DNA of 64,000 nt from contig NZ_CALPCN010000003.1 of NCBI RefSeq assembly GCF_943193045.1, positions 186,001 to 250,000 of the forward strand, in the 5' to 3' direction. A program made the translations under genes and the position numbers. The notes beneath the pieces were generated by a model. The model searched no databases and was not told the origin of the DNA. It was given only the letters and a program-made list of their open reading frames with translations. Numbering within the stretch: the first letter of the stretch is position 1; each line of letters starts with the position of its first letter. This DNA is from Pumilibacter muris. Its GTDB lineage: Bacteria > Bacillota > Clostridia > Christensenellales > Pumilibacteraceae. Shown here one piece after another: positions 13,471-22,286 of the stretch.

Positions 13471-13681
13471 ATATCGTGTCGGTAATGCCGAGAAAATAGT
13501 CCGCCGACACGCCGAACTCGACCGCCATGCGTTTAAGCATGTCGTAGCCGGGCTTTGCTTTTCCTTTCAGCCATTCGCTAACTTGACTTTGTTTTATACC
13601 TATTTTTTGCGCGAATGCAGTTTGAGTAAGTCCGCGAAGTATTAAAAACTCTTCCAAAATTTCGGAAAAAGACAAATCCAT
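13469..13681 (-). CDS. XRE-family autorepressor
   Basis: The 70-residue single-domain helix-turn-helix protein (LTQTAFAQKIGIKQSQVSEW, then AVEFGVSADYFLGI) is typical of small Cro/C1 regulators. Its -10 box TATAAT (13690-13695 on the complement) lies 8 bases before the ATG, with no ribosome binding site, so its message is probably leaderless. One of two identical 14-bp palindromes overlaps that -10, which argues for self-repression. It is divergent from the interrupted PH/SHOCT gene and probably controls it. Confidence 0.82.
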   Translation of the reverse strand: MDLSFSEILEEFLILRGLTQTAFAQKIGIKQSQVSEWLKGKAKPGYDMLKRMAVEFGVSADYFLGITDTI

Positions 13682-13689
13682 ATTTATAT

Positions 13690-13743
13690 ATTATAGAATA
13701 TTCTATTAAATGGCTTGACGTATAGAATATTCTATTCTACTAT
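13690..13743. promoter_or_regulatory. divergent promoters with two identical 14-bp operators
   Basis: ATAGAATATTCTAT occurs at 13693-13706 and again at 13722-13735, 29 bp centre to centre. The first overlaps the leftward -10 (13690-13695). The second lies between the rightward -35 TTGACG (13715-13720) and -10 TACTAT (13738-13743). One regulator bound to both would shut both genes. Confidence 0.75.
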
Positions 13744-13798
13744 AATTATGTTTTCACAGCAGAAAATATGCAAATAATTTAGAAAAAGGAAGGTTTTT

Positions 13799-14367
13799 AT
13801 GAGAACATATGAAGAACTGAAAAACGAATGTTACTTTAGAAAAAAAGGAATCGATGCGGTTCTTGAAAAATTATATGTGAATGAAGAAATTATTACGGTT
13901 TTATACGGGTGCTATTTTTTAACGGATGCAAACCGTATGATTTCGGTGGACGAGCATGTCGGTGGCAATAGCTTATTAAAGAACTATACTTATAATATTT
14001 CGATTTGCGATTTAAATTTGTAGACCCTAAAAAAATATCTTTAAATTATTACAAAGAGGGGCTTATTTTTAAAACTAAATATGCCGTAATTAGTTATTCA
14101 AGTAGGCTTACGGTAAATAACAATAATGATTTTCAATCAATAGAGAACGCCTCGTTTTCTATAAAATGCAGTAGCGATATGGCGGAACAATATTATAATG
14201 TGCTTTTGAGTCACATTAAAAAATATAAAGCAAAAAGCAAGGTAAAAAGCGAAAGCAAATCGTCTTCGAGTGCGTCTTCAAACATAGCCGAGTTAAGACA
14301 AATGTTGGAAGACGGTTTGATTGATAAAGAAGATTTCAAGGAATTGGTAAAAGCAGCGAAAAATTAG
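13799..14367 (+). pseudogene. PH-like/SHOCT domain protein, apparently split by a frameshift
   Basis: The first frame, from ATG 13799 (AAGGAAGG upstream), encodes 74 residues resembling the start of a bacterial PH-like domain (YGCYFLTDANRMIS) and stops at 14021-14023. A second frame from about 14005 continues with what looks like the rest of the same domain (GLIFKTKYAVISYSSRL, then SFSIKCSSDMAEQYYNVLLS). It ends in a Lys/Ser linker and a C-terminal SHOCT motif (AELRQMLEDGLIDKEDFKELV, positions about 14281-14350). A single indel near 14005-14020, in the run GATTTAAATTTG, would join them. Two overlapping genes are less likely, because the second frame has only a TTG without a ribosome binding site. 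The gene lies under the divergent XRE-controlled promoter. Function unknown. Confidence 0.6.
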
Positions 14368-14369
14368 TA

Positions 14370-14403
14370 AAAAATAGCAAGTGTAACTGCGCTTGCTATT
14401 TTT
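14370..14403. terminator. bidirectional terminator
   Basis: AAAATAGCAAG (14371-14381) pairs with CTTGCTATTTT (14392-14402), T-rich both ways. It separates the split gene from the leftward tspO-uppP unit. Confidence 0.82.
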
Positions 14404-14454
14404 ATGAACGAAAAAGATTAAGGAGCCGTTGCGTTTTGCAATAGCTCCTTTCGT

Positions 14455-14958
14455 TTAATTCAGTATTGCTATAAACAAATTCAAGTACAGCGCGAACATT
14501 AGCCACGCTTGATAGGGAATTAAGAGCGCGCCTGCGGGGTTGGATACTCGGAACGCGCAAATTATAAGCGCAAGATTTAAAGCCACGAGCGCGGCGAGCC
14601 ATAAAAAGCTGAAAATATAGAGCTTTAAGGTGAAGAACGCGAACGGCCAAGCGAGCATTGCCCCAAACTGAATAAACCATAAAATCGCGGCGGTTTTTCT
14701 GCGCATTGCGAGCGATTCGGTTATAGCGGTTTTTCTCAAAATGAAAAACAACGAAAGTCCTATCATTGCGTAAAGAATGCTCCACACAACTGGAAACACT
14801 GCATCGGGCGGTGTTGCCGGCGGAAGGGCAAGAGAATTGTAGCCCGCTTTGCTGCCGGAAAAAAGACCTGAAAGCATGCCGAGCAACAGCGTGCCGAAAG
14901 TGGTTGTTATAAAAAGCGGAATACTCGCTCTTCTTTTAAGATGTGCGGTTTGCGCCAT
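14455..14958 (-). CDS. tspO: TspO/MBR family membrane protein
   Basis: The 167-residue protein has five transmembrane segments. Family hallmarks are PPATPPDAVFPVVWSILYAM in the first loop and second helix, WPFAFF, and PYQAWLMFALYLN in the last helix. TspO proteins bind tetrapyrroles and other hydrophobic ligands in the cytoplasmic membrane; their role in anaerobes is unsettled. GGAGG lies 10 bases before ATG 14958, inside a small CTATCC/GGATAG hairpin (about 14969-14991) that could modulate translation. It is downstream of uppP on the same strand with a 65-bp gap, so co-transcription is plausible. Confidence 0.92.
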   Translation of the reverse strand: MAQTAHLKRRASIPLFITTTFGTLLLGMLSGLFSGSKAGYNSLALPPATPPDAVFPVVWSILYAMIGLSLFFILRKTAITESLAMRRKTAAILWFIQFGAMLAWPFAFFTLKLYIFSFLWLAALVALNLALIICAFRVSNPAGALLIPYQAWLMFALYLNLFIAILN

Positions 14959-15023
14959 AATTTAGCTATCCTCCGTGTTCGATTAAGGATAGTTTGCGCC
15001 GCGCGTTCGGTTTTTATCCGCGT

Positions 15024-15794
15024 TTAAAAAAGATGAAGCGCGTAGTCGTTTAACAGCATAAACACCGAAAGCAAAAACAGATAAATCGCAAAACCGTCGA
15101 GGCTGTGCTTTTTTAAGAGTTTAAGCATAAAAGTGACAGCCGCAAGTCCGCTTGCAAACGACGAAACGAGAGCGGCAAAAAGCGCCGCCGCGCCTACGTC
15201 GGCGCCTACGCCGTGTAGCGCAAGCTCCACAATGCTCGAACCTATAATTATGGGAATTGATATAAGAAAAGAAAAGCGCGCCGACTGTTCGCGGTTGTAG
15301 CCGAGAAGAGTTGCGGTTGCCATAGTAACGCCGCTGCGGCTGAGTCCGGGAAGCGCGGCTATTCCTTGCGCCGCGCCTATTACGGCGGCGTGAGGGTAGA
15401 GCATACGCTTTTCTTCGTTTTGTCCGGAAGCAAACCCGCAGCACAAAAGCAGTATGCCCGTTATAATAAAACAGTACACAAGCATTGAGCCTTCGAGGAT
15501 GTCGCGGAAAAAGTACGATATTGCGCCCGCTATAATCACGGTGGGAATCGTTGCGATTATTACCGTTCTCACTTGGCGGGAAAACGGTTTTTTAATTATT
15601 CCCGCAATGTCTTTGCGCATGGCTAAGCAAACGGCGGCGAGCGTGCCCAAATGACACACGAGTTCGAACCCGACGCTCACTGTTCCCACGCCTAAAAATT
15701 TTCCGAAAAGCAAAAGGTGTCCGCTGCTCGATACGGGTAAAAATTCGGTTAGTCCCTGAACGAGTCCTAAAATTATCGCTTCCAATACGGTCAT
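15024..15794 (-). CDS. uppP: undecaprenyl-diphosphatase (UppP/BacA)
   Basis: The 256-residue integral membrane phosphatase recycles undecaprenyl pyrophosphate to the monophosphate carrier used for peptidoglycan and other surface polymers. The catalytic motifs TEFLPVSSSGH (residues 16-26) and GLSRSGVTMATA (mid-protein) are intact. The length is normal. ATG 15794 gives the canonical N terminus (MTVLEAIILGLVQGLTE), but the ribosome binding site is weak (TAGAGC). Loss of UppP activity usually sensitises cells to bacitracin. Functionally it supports the polymer pathway encoded at 33274-45703, although it is not linked to it. Confidence 0.95.
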   Translation of the reverse strand: MTVLEAIILGLVQGLTEFLPVSSSGHLLLFGKFLGVGTVSVGFELVCHLGTLAAVCLAMRKDIAGIIKKPFSRQVRTVIIATIPTVIIAGAISYFFRDILEGSMLVYCFIITGILLLCCGFASGQNEEKRMLYPHAAVIGAAQGIAALPGLSRSGVTMATATLLGYNREQSARFSFLISIPIIIGSSIVELALHGVGADVGAAALFAALVSSFASGLAAVTFMLKLLKKHSLDGFAIYLFLLSVFMLLNDYALHLF

Positions 15795-15904
15795 GCTCTA
15801 TTTATATGAGCGAGCATGCGCAAAAATAACGTACTAAGGCGCTACTTAAACAGCGTTCGCCAAAATTAGCGCAATACCTTTTGCGCGGTGCGGCGTTTAT
15901 TCGT

Positions 15905-15933
15905 TTGTGTAATTCGAAAAAAAATGTTATACT
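15905..15933 (+). promoter_or_regulatory. promoter of the 86-residue conserved gene
   Basis: -35 TTGTGT (15905-15910) and -10 TATACT (15928-15933) are 17 bases apart. A leader of about 36 nt precedes ATG 15976. Confidence 0.6.
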
Positions 15934-15975
15934 TTATATGCGCGCCGAAATTGCGGCGTGAAAGAGAGAAAACTA

Positions 15976-16236
15976 ATGTTTAAAATTTGGGCTAAAACAA
16001 TCAAGAATCACAAAATTTTGCAAAGCTATCTTTACCATAGCGCCGATAAATTCAATCCCGACGATTTTTTATATTATTTAACCGACATTTGCCACGATAT
16101 GGATATTCCCACGCCGGTAATATTAAGCAGTCATGTTAAAAATTACACGCAGTTCAATATTGCAAAGTTTCGTTCCACCGACTTCGTGGAACATGTGGGA
16201 TTCGATTTGTTGCAGCTCGAAAACGCGAGCGAATAA
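15976..16236 (+). CDS. conserved small protein of unknown function
   Basis: The 86-residue protein begins MFKIWAKTIKNHKILQSYLY and ends in an acidic helix (FVEHVGFDLLQLENASE). It is soluble, mixed alpha/beta in composition, and rich in His, Tyr and Phe. ATG 15976 is preferred over an upstream GTG (15958), with AAAGAGAG 7-14 bases before it. I have the impression of similar short proteins in other Clostridia, but cannot name a family. It has its own promoter and about 100 bp separates it from the aconitase gene. Confidence 0.65.
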   Translation: MFKIWAKTIKNHKILQSYLYHSADKFNPDDFLYYLTDICHDMDIPTPVILSSHVKNYTQFNIAKFRSTDFVEHVGFDLLQLENASE

Positions 16237-16281
16237 AAACTTTTAGGCAAACGGGAGAACGGGGCTTAGAAGCGGTTTTAA

Positions 16282-16310
16282 TTGACATTGCGCGGCAAAT
16301 AAGTTACAAT
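16282..16310 (+). promoter_or_regulatory. promoter of the aconitase gene
   Basis: -35 TTGACA (16282-16287) and -10 TACAAT (16305-16310) are 17 bases apart. Confidence 0.75.
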
Positions 16311-16342
16311 AGAACGAAAAAATAAAACACAGGCGGAACAAT

Positions 16343-18259
16343 ATGAATATTACCGAAAAAATCATTAAAGCGCACCTTATTAGCGGCGATATGAAAGCGG
16401 GAAGCGAAATCGGACTCAAAATAGACCAAACGCTAACGCAGGATTCTACGGGAACTATGGCGTATCTTCAATTCGAGAGTATGGGCGTAGACAAAGTTAA
16501 AACCGAATTGAGCGTCGCGTATATAGACCACAATACCTTACAGTCGGGATTCGAGAACGCCGACGACCACGCGTACATACAGTCGGTTGCTTTAAAACAC
16601 GGCATACGCGTGTCTAAGCCGGGAAACGGAATTTGCCATCAAGTTCACCTCGAACGGTTTTCTAAACCGGGCAAAACGCTTATAGGCTCCGACAGCCATA
16701 CTCCCACTTGCGGCGGCATGGGAATGCTTGCAATAGGGGCGGGCGGGCTTGACGTTGCGCTTGCTATGGGCGGCGCTCCGCTTTATCTCAATATGCCCAA
16801 AGTGGTTAAAGTGGAACTTAAAGGAAAGCTGACTCATAACGCGGCGGCGAAAGACATAATTTTGGAAGTGCTTAGAATTCTCACCGTTAAGGGCGGCGTA
16901 GGCAAAGTTATGGAATATTGCGGCGACGGAGTTAAAACTCTTTCGGTGCCCGAGCGCGCAACAATCGCCAACATGGGCGCGGAACTCGGAGCTACGGCGT
17001 CGGTTTTTCCGTCCGACGAAACGACGCTCGCGTTTCTTAAAGCGCAGGGGCGCGAATCCGACTTCGTGCCGCTTTTCGCCGACGCAGACGCAAGCTACGA
17101 CGAAAGCATTGCAATAGACCTCGCTAAGCTTCGTCCGCTCGCGGCGTGCCCTCACAGCCCCGACAGCGTGAAACCCGTGTCGGAGCTTAAAGATATTAAG
17201 GTTGACCAAGTTTGCATAGGAAGTTGCACTAATTCGAGCTATGCCGATATGCTTAAAGTGGCGGCTATATTAAAGGGCAAAACGATTGCGCCGAGCGTGA
17301 GCCTAACCGTTAGTCCGGGTTCCCGTCAGGTTTTAACAATGCTCTCTAAATGCGGCGCTCTTGCCGATATTATATCTGCGGGCGCGCGCGTGCTCGAATG
17401 CGCCTGCGGACCGTGCATAGGAATGGGGCAGTCGCCCAAAACGAACGCGGTGAGCGTTAGAACGTTTAACCGCAATTTCTACGCTCGCAGCGGAACGGCT
17501 TCGGCGAACGTGTATCTTGTAAGCCCCGAAACTGCGGCTTACACGGCGCTTTTCGGCAAACTTACCGACCCGTCGGATTTTCCCGAAGTGAATGTGCAAC
17601 TTCCCGAAAGGTTCGAAATAAACGACAATCTTATTTTAAAGCCCGAAGATTTTTCGGACGTGGAAATAGTTCGCGGACCTAATATAAAACCTTTTCCCAA
17701 AGCGAAAAAACTCGAAAAGAAGATTAGCGGAAAAGCTTTAATTGTGTGCGACGACAATATAACCACCGACCATATTATGCCGTCGAACAGCAAGCTGTTG
17801 CCGTACCGTTCTAATATACCGTATCTTTCCGACTACTGTCTTAATCCCGTAGACCCCGAATTTTCTGCGAGAGCGAAAGAAAACGGCGGCGGGTTTATTG
17901 TGGCGGGTTCGAATTACGGGCAAGGCTCGAGCCGCGAGCACGCCGCTCTCGTGCCGCTTTATTTGGGCATTAAGGCGGTTATCGCGGTGTCTTTTGCGCG
18001 CATACATCAAAGTAACCTGATAAACAACGGCATTATGCCGCTCGTTTTCGAAAATCCCGCCGATAAGAAAAAGATTGCCGAAGGCGACGAGCTTTATATT
18101 GCGGACGCGCTCTCCGAAATAATGTCGGGCAGTAAAATTACCGTTGTGAACAAAACGAACGGAGCGACTATTCCTACGGTTCTCAGCCTTAGCCCGCGCT
18201 TAAAAGAGGTTATGCTCGGCGGCGGCGTTTTGGCGTTGAGCGCGGCAAAATCGAAGTAA
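16343..18259 (+). CDS. acn: aconitate hydratase, short (about 640-residue) type
   Basis: The 638-residue 4Fe-4S enzyme isomerises citrate and isocitrate through cis-aconitate. Cluster cysteines are in GSCTNSS and CACGPCIG. Substrate motifs include SDSHTPTCGG, ITTDHIMPS and, in the C-terminal swivel domain, SNYGQGSSREHAAL. It is shorter than AcnA (about 890) or AcnB and matches the compact bacterial and archaeal-like aconitases found in many Clostridia. Homoaconitase/LeuC relatives are similar in size, but LeuC lacks a fused swivel domain, which this protein has. AGGCGGA precedes ATG 16343. It is a stand-alone gene behind its own promoter and likely feeds 2-oxoglutarate and glutamate synthesis. 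Confidence 0.92.
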   Translation: MNITEKIIKAHLISGDMKAGSEIGLKIDQTLTQDSTGTMAYLQFESMGVDKVKTELSVAYIDHNTLQSGFENADDHAYIQSVALKHGIRVSKPGNGICHQVHLERFSKPGKTLIGSDSHTPTCGGMGMLAIGAGGLDVALAMGGAPLYLNMPKVVKVELKGKLTHNAAAKDIILEVLRILTVKGGVGKVMEYCGDGVKTLSVPERATIANMGAELGATASVFPSDETTLAFLKAQGRESDFVPLFADADASYDESIAIDLAKLRPLAACPHSPDSVKPVSELKDIKVDQVCIGSCTNSSYADMLKVAAILKGKTIAPSVSLTVSPGSRQVLTMLSKCGALADIISAGARVLECACGPCIGMGQSPKTNAVSVRTFNRNFYARSGTASANVYLVSPETAAYTALFGKLTDPSDFPEVNVQLPERFEINDNLILKPEDFSDVEIVRGPNIKPFPKAKKLEKKISGKALIVCDDNITTDHIMPSNSKLLPYRSNIPYLSDYCLNPVDPEFSARAKENGGGFIVAGSNYGQGSSREHAALVPLYLGIKAVIAVSFARIHQSNLINNGIMPLVFENPADKKKIAEGDELYIADALSEIMSGSKITVVNKTNGATIPTVLSLSPRLKEVMLGGGVLALSAAKSK

Positions 18260-18302
18260 GTTTTACAGTGCTTTCAAATGGTTTGGAGGATATTGCAAAA
18301 TC

Positions 18303-18791
18303 ATGAATAAGTTGTATTCGAATATTATATCCATTTTAAAAGACGACGGCAGAACCCCGCCCGAGACTGTTGCGGTTATGCTCGGCAAGCCTCTTAAAGA
18401 AATAACCGACGCTTTGGCAGATATGGAAAAGAGCGGCGTTTTGGCTAAATACACAGTTCTCGTAAACGAGTCTCGGCTCGGAAGCGACGGAGTGCAAGCC
18501 TTAATAGAAGTTAAAGTAAGCCCGCAGTTTTCTCACGGCTTCGATAGCATTGCCCAAGACATATACCAATTCGACGAAGTGAAAAGCGTTTATCTTATGT
18601 CGGGCGCCTACGACCTTGCGGTTTTTATAGAGGGAAAAACGCTCCGCGAAGTTGCCGGTTTCGTTAGCGAAAAGCTGTCGGTTATGGATAAAGTGCTTAG
18701 CACCGCCACGCATTTTATATTAAAAAAATACAAATCGGACGGAGTTGTGCTCGAAGACGAAAAAAGCAAAAGGCTTGCGGTGAATCCGTGA
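18303..18791 (+). CDS. alaR: Lrp/AsnC-family regulator (AlaR-like)
   Basis: The 162-residue protein has a degenerate N-terminal winged helix (TPPETVAVMLGKPLKEITDAL, about 17-37) and a C-terminal RAM ligand-binding domain (ALIEVKVSP, VKSVYLMSGAYDLAVFIEG). Lrp/AsnC proteins form octamers and respond to amino acids. GGAGG precedes the start. The next gene, 34 bp away, is an AlaT-like aminotransferase, the same pairing as alaR-alaT (yugG-yugH) in B. subtilis, so regulation of that transaminase is the likely job. The symbol rests on that synteny. Confidence 0.82.
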   Translation: MNKLYSNIISILKDDGRTPPETVAVMLGKPLKEITDALADMEKSGVLAKYTVLVNESRLGSDGVQALIEVKVSPQFSHGFDSIAQDIYQFDEVKSVYLMSGAYDLAVFIEGKTLREVAGFVSEKLSVMDKVLSTATHFILKKYKSDGVVLEDEKSKRLAVNP

Positions 18792-18825
18792 CGCCGCTCA
18801 CATTCAGCGCTTCGGAGGCGGCTCT

Positions 18826-20001
18826 ATGAATTACGACGAAATTATAGGAAAGACGGCGCATTCCATTCCGCCGAGCGGCATTCGGCGGTTTTTCGGAATT
18901 GTGGAGGAAGACCCCGACGCGATTTCGCTCGGAGTGGGCGAGCCCGATTTCGTTACCCCTTGGGAAATACGTGACGCGGCTATAAAGTCGCTTCAAAAAG
19001 GATACACGGCTTATACCTCGAACAGCGGTCTTAAAAGATTACGCGAGGAAATAAGCGAATATCTTTTTTCGCGGTTTAACGCTAAATATTCGCCCGACGA
19101 AGTTATGGTTACAATCGGAGCGAGCGAGGCGATAGACCTTAGTTTGCGCGCGCTTTTGAACGCGGGCGAAGAGGTGCTTGTGCCCGACCCGTCTTACGTC
19201 AGCTATTGCCCTGCGATAGCGCTTGCGGGCGGTGTCGCCGTGCCTGTTGCGTGCAGTCCCGAAAACGGTTTAAAGCCCACGCCGCAAGCTGTCGAGGCGG
19301 CTATAACGAAAAAAACCAAAGCTGTAATACTTCCGTATCCCAATAATCCCACAGGAGCGGTGCTCAATAAAGCCGAGCTCGAAGCGATTTGCGCCGTTAT
19401 AAAAAAACACAACCTTATCGCCATATCCGACGAAATTTACGCCGAACTGACATATTCGGGGCGGCATGTTTCGGTTGCGGCGCTCGACGGTATGGCGGAA
19501 CGCACCGTGCTGATTTCGGGTTTTAGCAAGGCATTCGCCATGACGGGCTGGCGAGTGGGGTATGTTTGCGCGCCCGCCGAAATTCTCGGGGCAATGCTGA
19601 AAATACATCAATACACTATTATGTGCGCGCCCACTATGAGCCAGTACGCCGCGTTGGCGGCTCTCGTTACCGGCAAAGAAAGCGGGTTTGCGGCGGTGGA
19701 AGAGATGCGCGACAAATACGACATGCGCCGCAGGTTCGTTGTGAACGCGTTCAACGAAATGGGGCTGCAATGTTCGGAGCCGAGCGGCGCGTTCTACGCT
19801 TTCCCGAGCGTGAAATCGCTCGGGCTTACGGGCGAGCAGTTTGCCGAGCAATTACTGCGCGAAAAGCATGTGGCGGTTGTTCCCGGCGACGCGTTCGGCG
19901 CGGCGGGCAAAGAGCACGTTCGTTGCAGCTATGCCACAGGTATGGCGCAGCTTAGCGAAGCTATGAAGAGAATAGGCGAATTTGTGGCGTCCCGCAAATA
20001 A
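18826..20001 (+). CDS. alaT: PLP-dependent aminotransferase (AlaT-like)
   Basis: The 391-residue fold type I class I/II aminotransferase is of normal length. It begins with SIPPSGIRRFF and SLGVGEPDFVTPWEIRDAA, very close to my recollection of B. subtilis AlaT (YugH). Active-site motifs are PYPNNPTGA (substrate carboxylate and PLP contacts), ISDEIYAEL (the Asp contacting the PLP ring), SGFSKAFAMTGWRVGY (with the Schiff-base Lys) and FVRCSYATG-like VRCSYATGM (the Arg for the substrate carboxylate). It should transfer amino groups among alanine, glutamate and related substrates in the cytosol. GGAGG-type site GGAGGCGG lies just upstream. It is co-oriented with the Lrp gene as a two-gene operon. 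Confidence 0.9.
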   Translation: MNYDEIIGKTAHSIPPSGIRRFFGIVEEDPDAISLGVGEPDFVTPWEIRDAAIKSLQKGYTAYTSNSGLKRLREEISEYLFSRFNAKYSPDEVMVTIGASEAIDLSLRALLNAGEEVLVPDPSYVSYCPAIALAGGVAVPVACSPENGLKPTPQAVEAAITKKTKAVILPYPNNPTGAVLNKAELEAICAVIKKHNLIAISDEIYAELTYSGRHVSVAALDGMAERTVLISGFSKAFAMTGWRVGYVCAPAEILGAMLKIHQYTIMCAPTMSQYAALAALVTGKESGFAAVEEMRDKYDMRRRFVVNAFNEMGLQCSEPSGAFYAFPSVKSLGLTGEQFAEQLLREKHVAVVPGDAFGAAGKEHVRCSYATGMAQLSEAMKRIGEFVASRK

Positions 20002-20003
20002 AT

Positions 20004-20033
20004 TTGACAACGGTAAGCCACTTGCGTTATAAT
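20004..20033 (+). promoter_or_regulatory. promoter of greA-lysS
   Basis: -35 TTGACA (20004-20009) and -10 TATAAT (20028-20033) are 18 bases apart, starting right behind the alaT stop codon. The leader to greA is about 90 nt. Confidence 0.8.
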
Positions 20034-20129
20034 ATTATAATAAATCGGCAAAAGTTTGTTTGTAACGTTTAAACGTTGAACTTTCGATATAAAAAAGAAT
20101 AACAGAGTGTAAAAAAAGGAGAAATAGAA

Positions 20130-20594
20130 ATGGCAGAAATTTTTATGACCGCCGAAGGCAAAAAACAGCTCGAAGAGCGGCTCAAAGATTTAAAGGTGAA
20201 CGGCAGAGCGGAAATGGCGGAAAAAATTCGCGTGGCGCGCGAATTCGGCGACCTTAGCGAAAACGCGGAATACGACATTGCCAAAGAAGAACAGGCTAAA
20301 ATGGAAGCGGAGATTATAGAAATCGAAGCGAAACTCCGCAACGTTCAAATAATAGACGAAAAAGTTAAGGGCGACAAAGCCGACGTCGGAAGCAAGATAG
20401 AAATAAAAGACGTTAAAACGGGCGCAGTGTATAGCTACACCATTGTCGGCACTCACGAATCCAACCCTATGGAAGGCAGAATTTCCAACGAATCGCCTAT
20501 CGGAAAGGCTGTGCTCGGCAAGCGTAAGGGCGCCGAAGTTGTGGTTAAAGCGCCTATGGGCGACGCCGTTTACAAGATTGTCGATATAAAGTAA
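20130..20594 (+). CDS. greA: transcription elongation factor GreA
   Basis: The 154-residue protein has the N-terminal coiled-coil hairpin (about 1-76) ending in the acidic tip EFGDLSENAEYDIAKEEQ, which reaches the RNA polymerase active site and promotes cleavage of backtracked RNA. The C-terminal FKBP-like domain carries ISNESPIGKAVLGKRKGAEV. The length is normal. AAAGGAG lies 7 bases before the ATG. It is followed 58 bp later by lysS, a very common Firmicutes pair. Confidence 0.96.
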   Translation: MAEIFMTAEGKKQLEERLKDLKVNGRAEMAEKIRVAREFGDLSENAEYDIAKEEQAKMEAEIIEIEAKLRNVQIIDEKVKGDKADVGSKIEIKDVKTGAVYSYTIVGTHESNPMEGRISNESPIGKAVLGKRKGAEVVVKAPMGDAVYKIVDIK

Positions 20595-20652
20595 ACGCGG
20601 ATAAAAAATTCGTTTTAAAGATTCCCAAAACAAAGGAGCGCGACTCGCAAAA

Positions 20653-22137
20653 ATGGAAAACGACAATCTTACCGAAGAAAATTATAACGAAATAGTAAAG
20701 GTGCGCCGCGAAAAACTCAAAAACCTTGTGGACGCGGGCAAGAATCCTTTTGAAAAAGTGCGCTTCGAGCGCACCGCTTATTCCGCCGACGTGGTGAACA
20801 ACTTTTCCGAATTCGACGGAAAGAGCGTGCGTCTTGCGGGCAGACTTTTAAGCAAACGCGTTATGGGCAAAGCGAGCTTTGCCCATCTTCTCGACGGCAA
20901 AGGCAAAATTCAACTGTACGTCAGCATAAACGATTTGGGCGAAGAACAGTACGCCGAGTTCAAAAAGAGCGACATAGGCGACATTTTCGGAATAGAAGGC
21001 GAAGTGTTTATGACGCACAAAGGGGAAGTGAGCGTAAAGGCTAAGGCGGTTGAACTTCTTTCTAAATCGCTCTTGCCGCTTCCCGAAAAGTTTCACGGAC
21101 TTAAAGACAACGACCTCAGATACCGCCAGCGCTACGTTGACCTTATTGTGAATCCCGAAGTTAAAGAGGTTTTCGAATCGCGCGGCAAAATAATATCCGC
21201 GATTCGCAGATGTCTTGACGAACGCGGGTTCACCGAAGTGGAAACTCCTATTTTAAATACGATTGCGGGCGGCGCGTCGGCGCGTCCGTTTATAACCCAC
21301 CACAACACGCTCGACCTCGATATGTATATGAGAATAGCGCCCGAGCTGTATTTAAAGCGCCTTATAGTAGGCGGGTTCGACAGGGTTTACGAAATAGGCA
21401 GAATGTTCCGCAACGAGGGAATGGACATAAAGCACAATCCCGAATTCACAATGATGGAGCTTTACCAGTCTTACGCCGACTATAACGACATGATGGACCT
21501 TACCGAAAGCATTTTTGCGGCGGCGGCAAAGGCTGTGGGCAAAAACGGCGTAATAAACTATCAGGGCACCGATATAAATCTTGCCGACAGGTGGGAGCGC
21601 CTGACTATGATTCAGGCGGTTAAAAAATATACTGGGCTCGATTTCGATAAGCTTACCGACAAAACCGCTGCGGATGCCGCGAAAAAAGCGGGCGTGCAAA
21701 TCGACCCGAAAAAGTCGAGTTGGGGACATGCTCTATACGAAACGTTCGACCAACTTGTGGAAAGTAAGCTTATTCAACCTGTGTTTATAACCGATTATCC
21801 CGTTGAAGTAAGTCCGCTTGCAAAGCGTATTCCCTCCGACCCGCGCTTAACTTACCGCTTCGAATTCTTTATTTACGCGCGAGAAATGGGCAACGCTTAC
21901 AGCGAGCTGAACGACCCCATAGACCAAAAAGAAAGGTTCAACGCTCAAATGGCAATGCGCGCGGGCGGCGACGAAGAGGCTCAGCAAAACGACGACGATT
22001 TCGTTACGGCGCTCGAATACGGTATGCCTCCCACAGGCGGGCTCGGCATAGGAATAGACCGCATGATAATGCTTTTGTGCGACTGCGCGTCGATTAGAGA
22101 CGTTATATTATTTCCCACAATGAAACCACGCAATTAG
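20653..22137 (+). CDS. lysS: lysyl-tRNA synthetase (class II)
   Basis: The 494-residue class II synthetase has an N-terminal OB-fold anticodon-binding domain (about 60-165, [21 protein letters not shown]) and a catalytic core. Motif 1 is [15 protein letters not shown] and ends in a Pro-containing TEVETPILN. Motif 2 is [24 protein letters not shown]. Motif 3 is [12 protein letters not shown]. It charges tRNA-Lys in the cytosol. AAAGGAG (20633-20639 region) lies somewhat far (about 13 bases) from the ATG. It is co-transcribed with greA. No T-box is seen in the short intergenic space. Confidence 0.97.
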   Translation: MENDNLTEENYNEIVKVRREKLKNLVDAGKNPFEKVRFERTAYSADVVNNFSEFDGKSVRLAGRLLSKRVMGKASFAHLLDGKGKIQLYVSINDLGEEQYAEFKKSDIGDIFGIEGEVFMTHKGEVSVKAKAVELLSKSLLPLPEKFHGLKDNDLRYRQRYVDLIVNPEVKEVFESRGKIISAIRRCLDERGFTEVETPILNTIAGGASARPFITHHNTLDLDMYMRIAPELYLKRLIVGGFDRVYEIGRMFRNEGMDIKHNPEFTMMELYQSYADYNDMMDLTESIFAAAAKAVGKNGVINYQGTDINLADRWERLTMIQAVKKYTGLDFDKLTDKTAADAAKKAGVQIDPKKSSWGHALYETFDQLVESKLIQPVFITDYPVEVSPLAKRIPSDPRLTYRFEFFIYAREMGNAYSELNDPIDQKERFNAQMAMRAGGDEEAQQNDDDFVTALEYGMPPTGGLGIGIDRMIMLLCDCASIRDVILFPTMKPRN

Positions 22138-22286
22138 CGGCGGCAGGTAATTACGCGTCTTTCGGTAACGGTTGAAAAAAAATTCGAGCGCTCGCAGAAC
22201 AACAAGCTAAATGCTGTTGCCGCAAAAAATTGCGTTAGTTAAAATGTTGCCGCTCTTAAATCGGGTGTTGCAACAAAGTAAAAATT

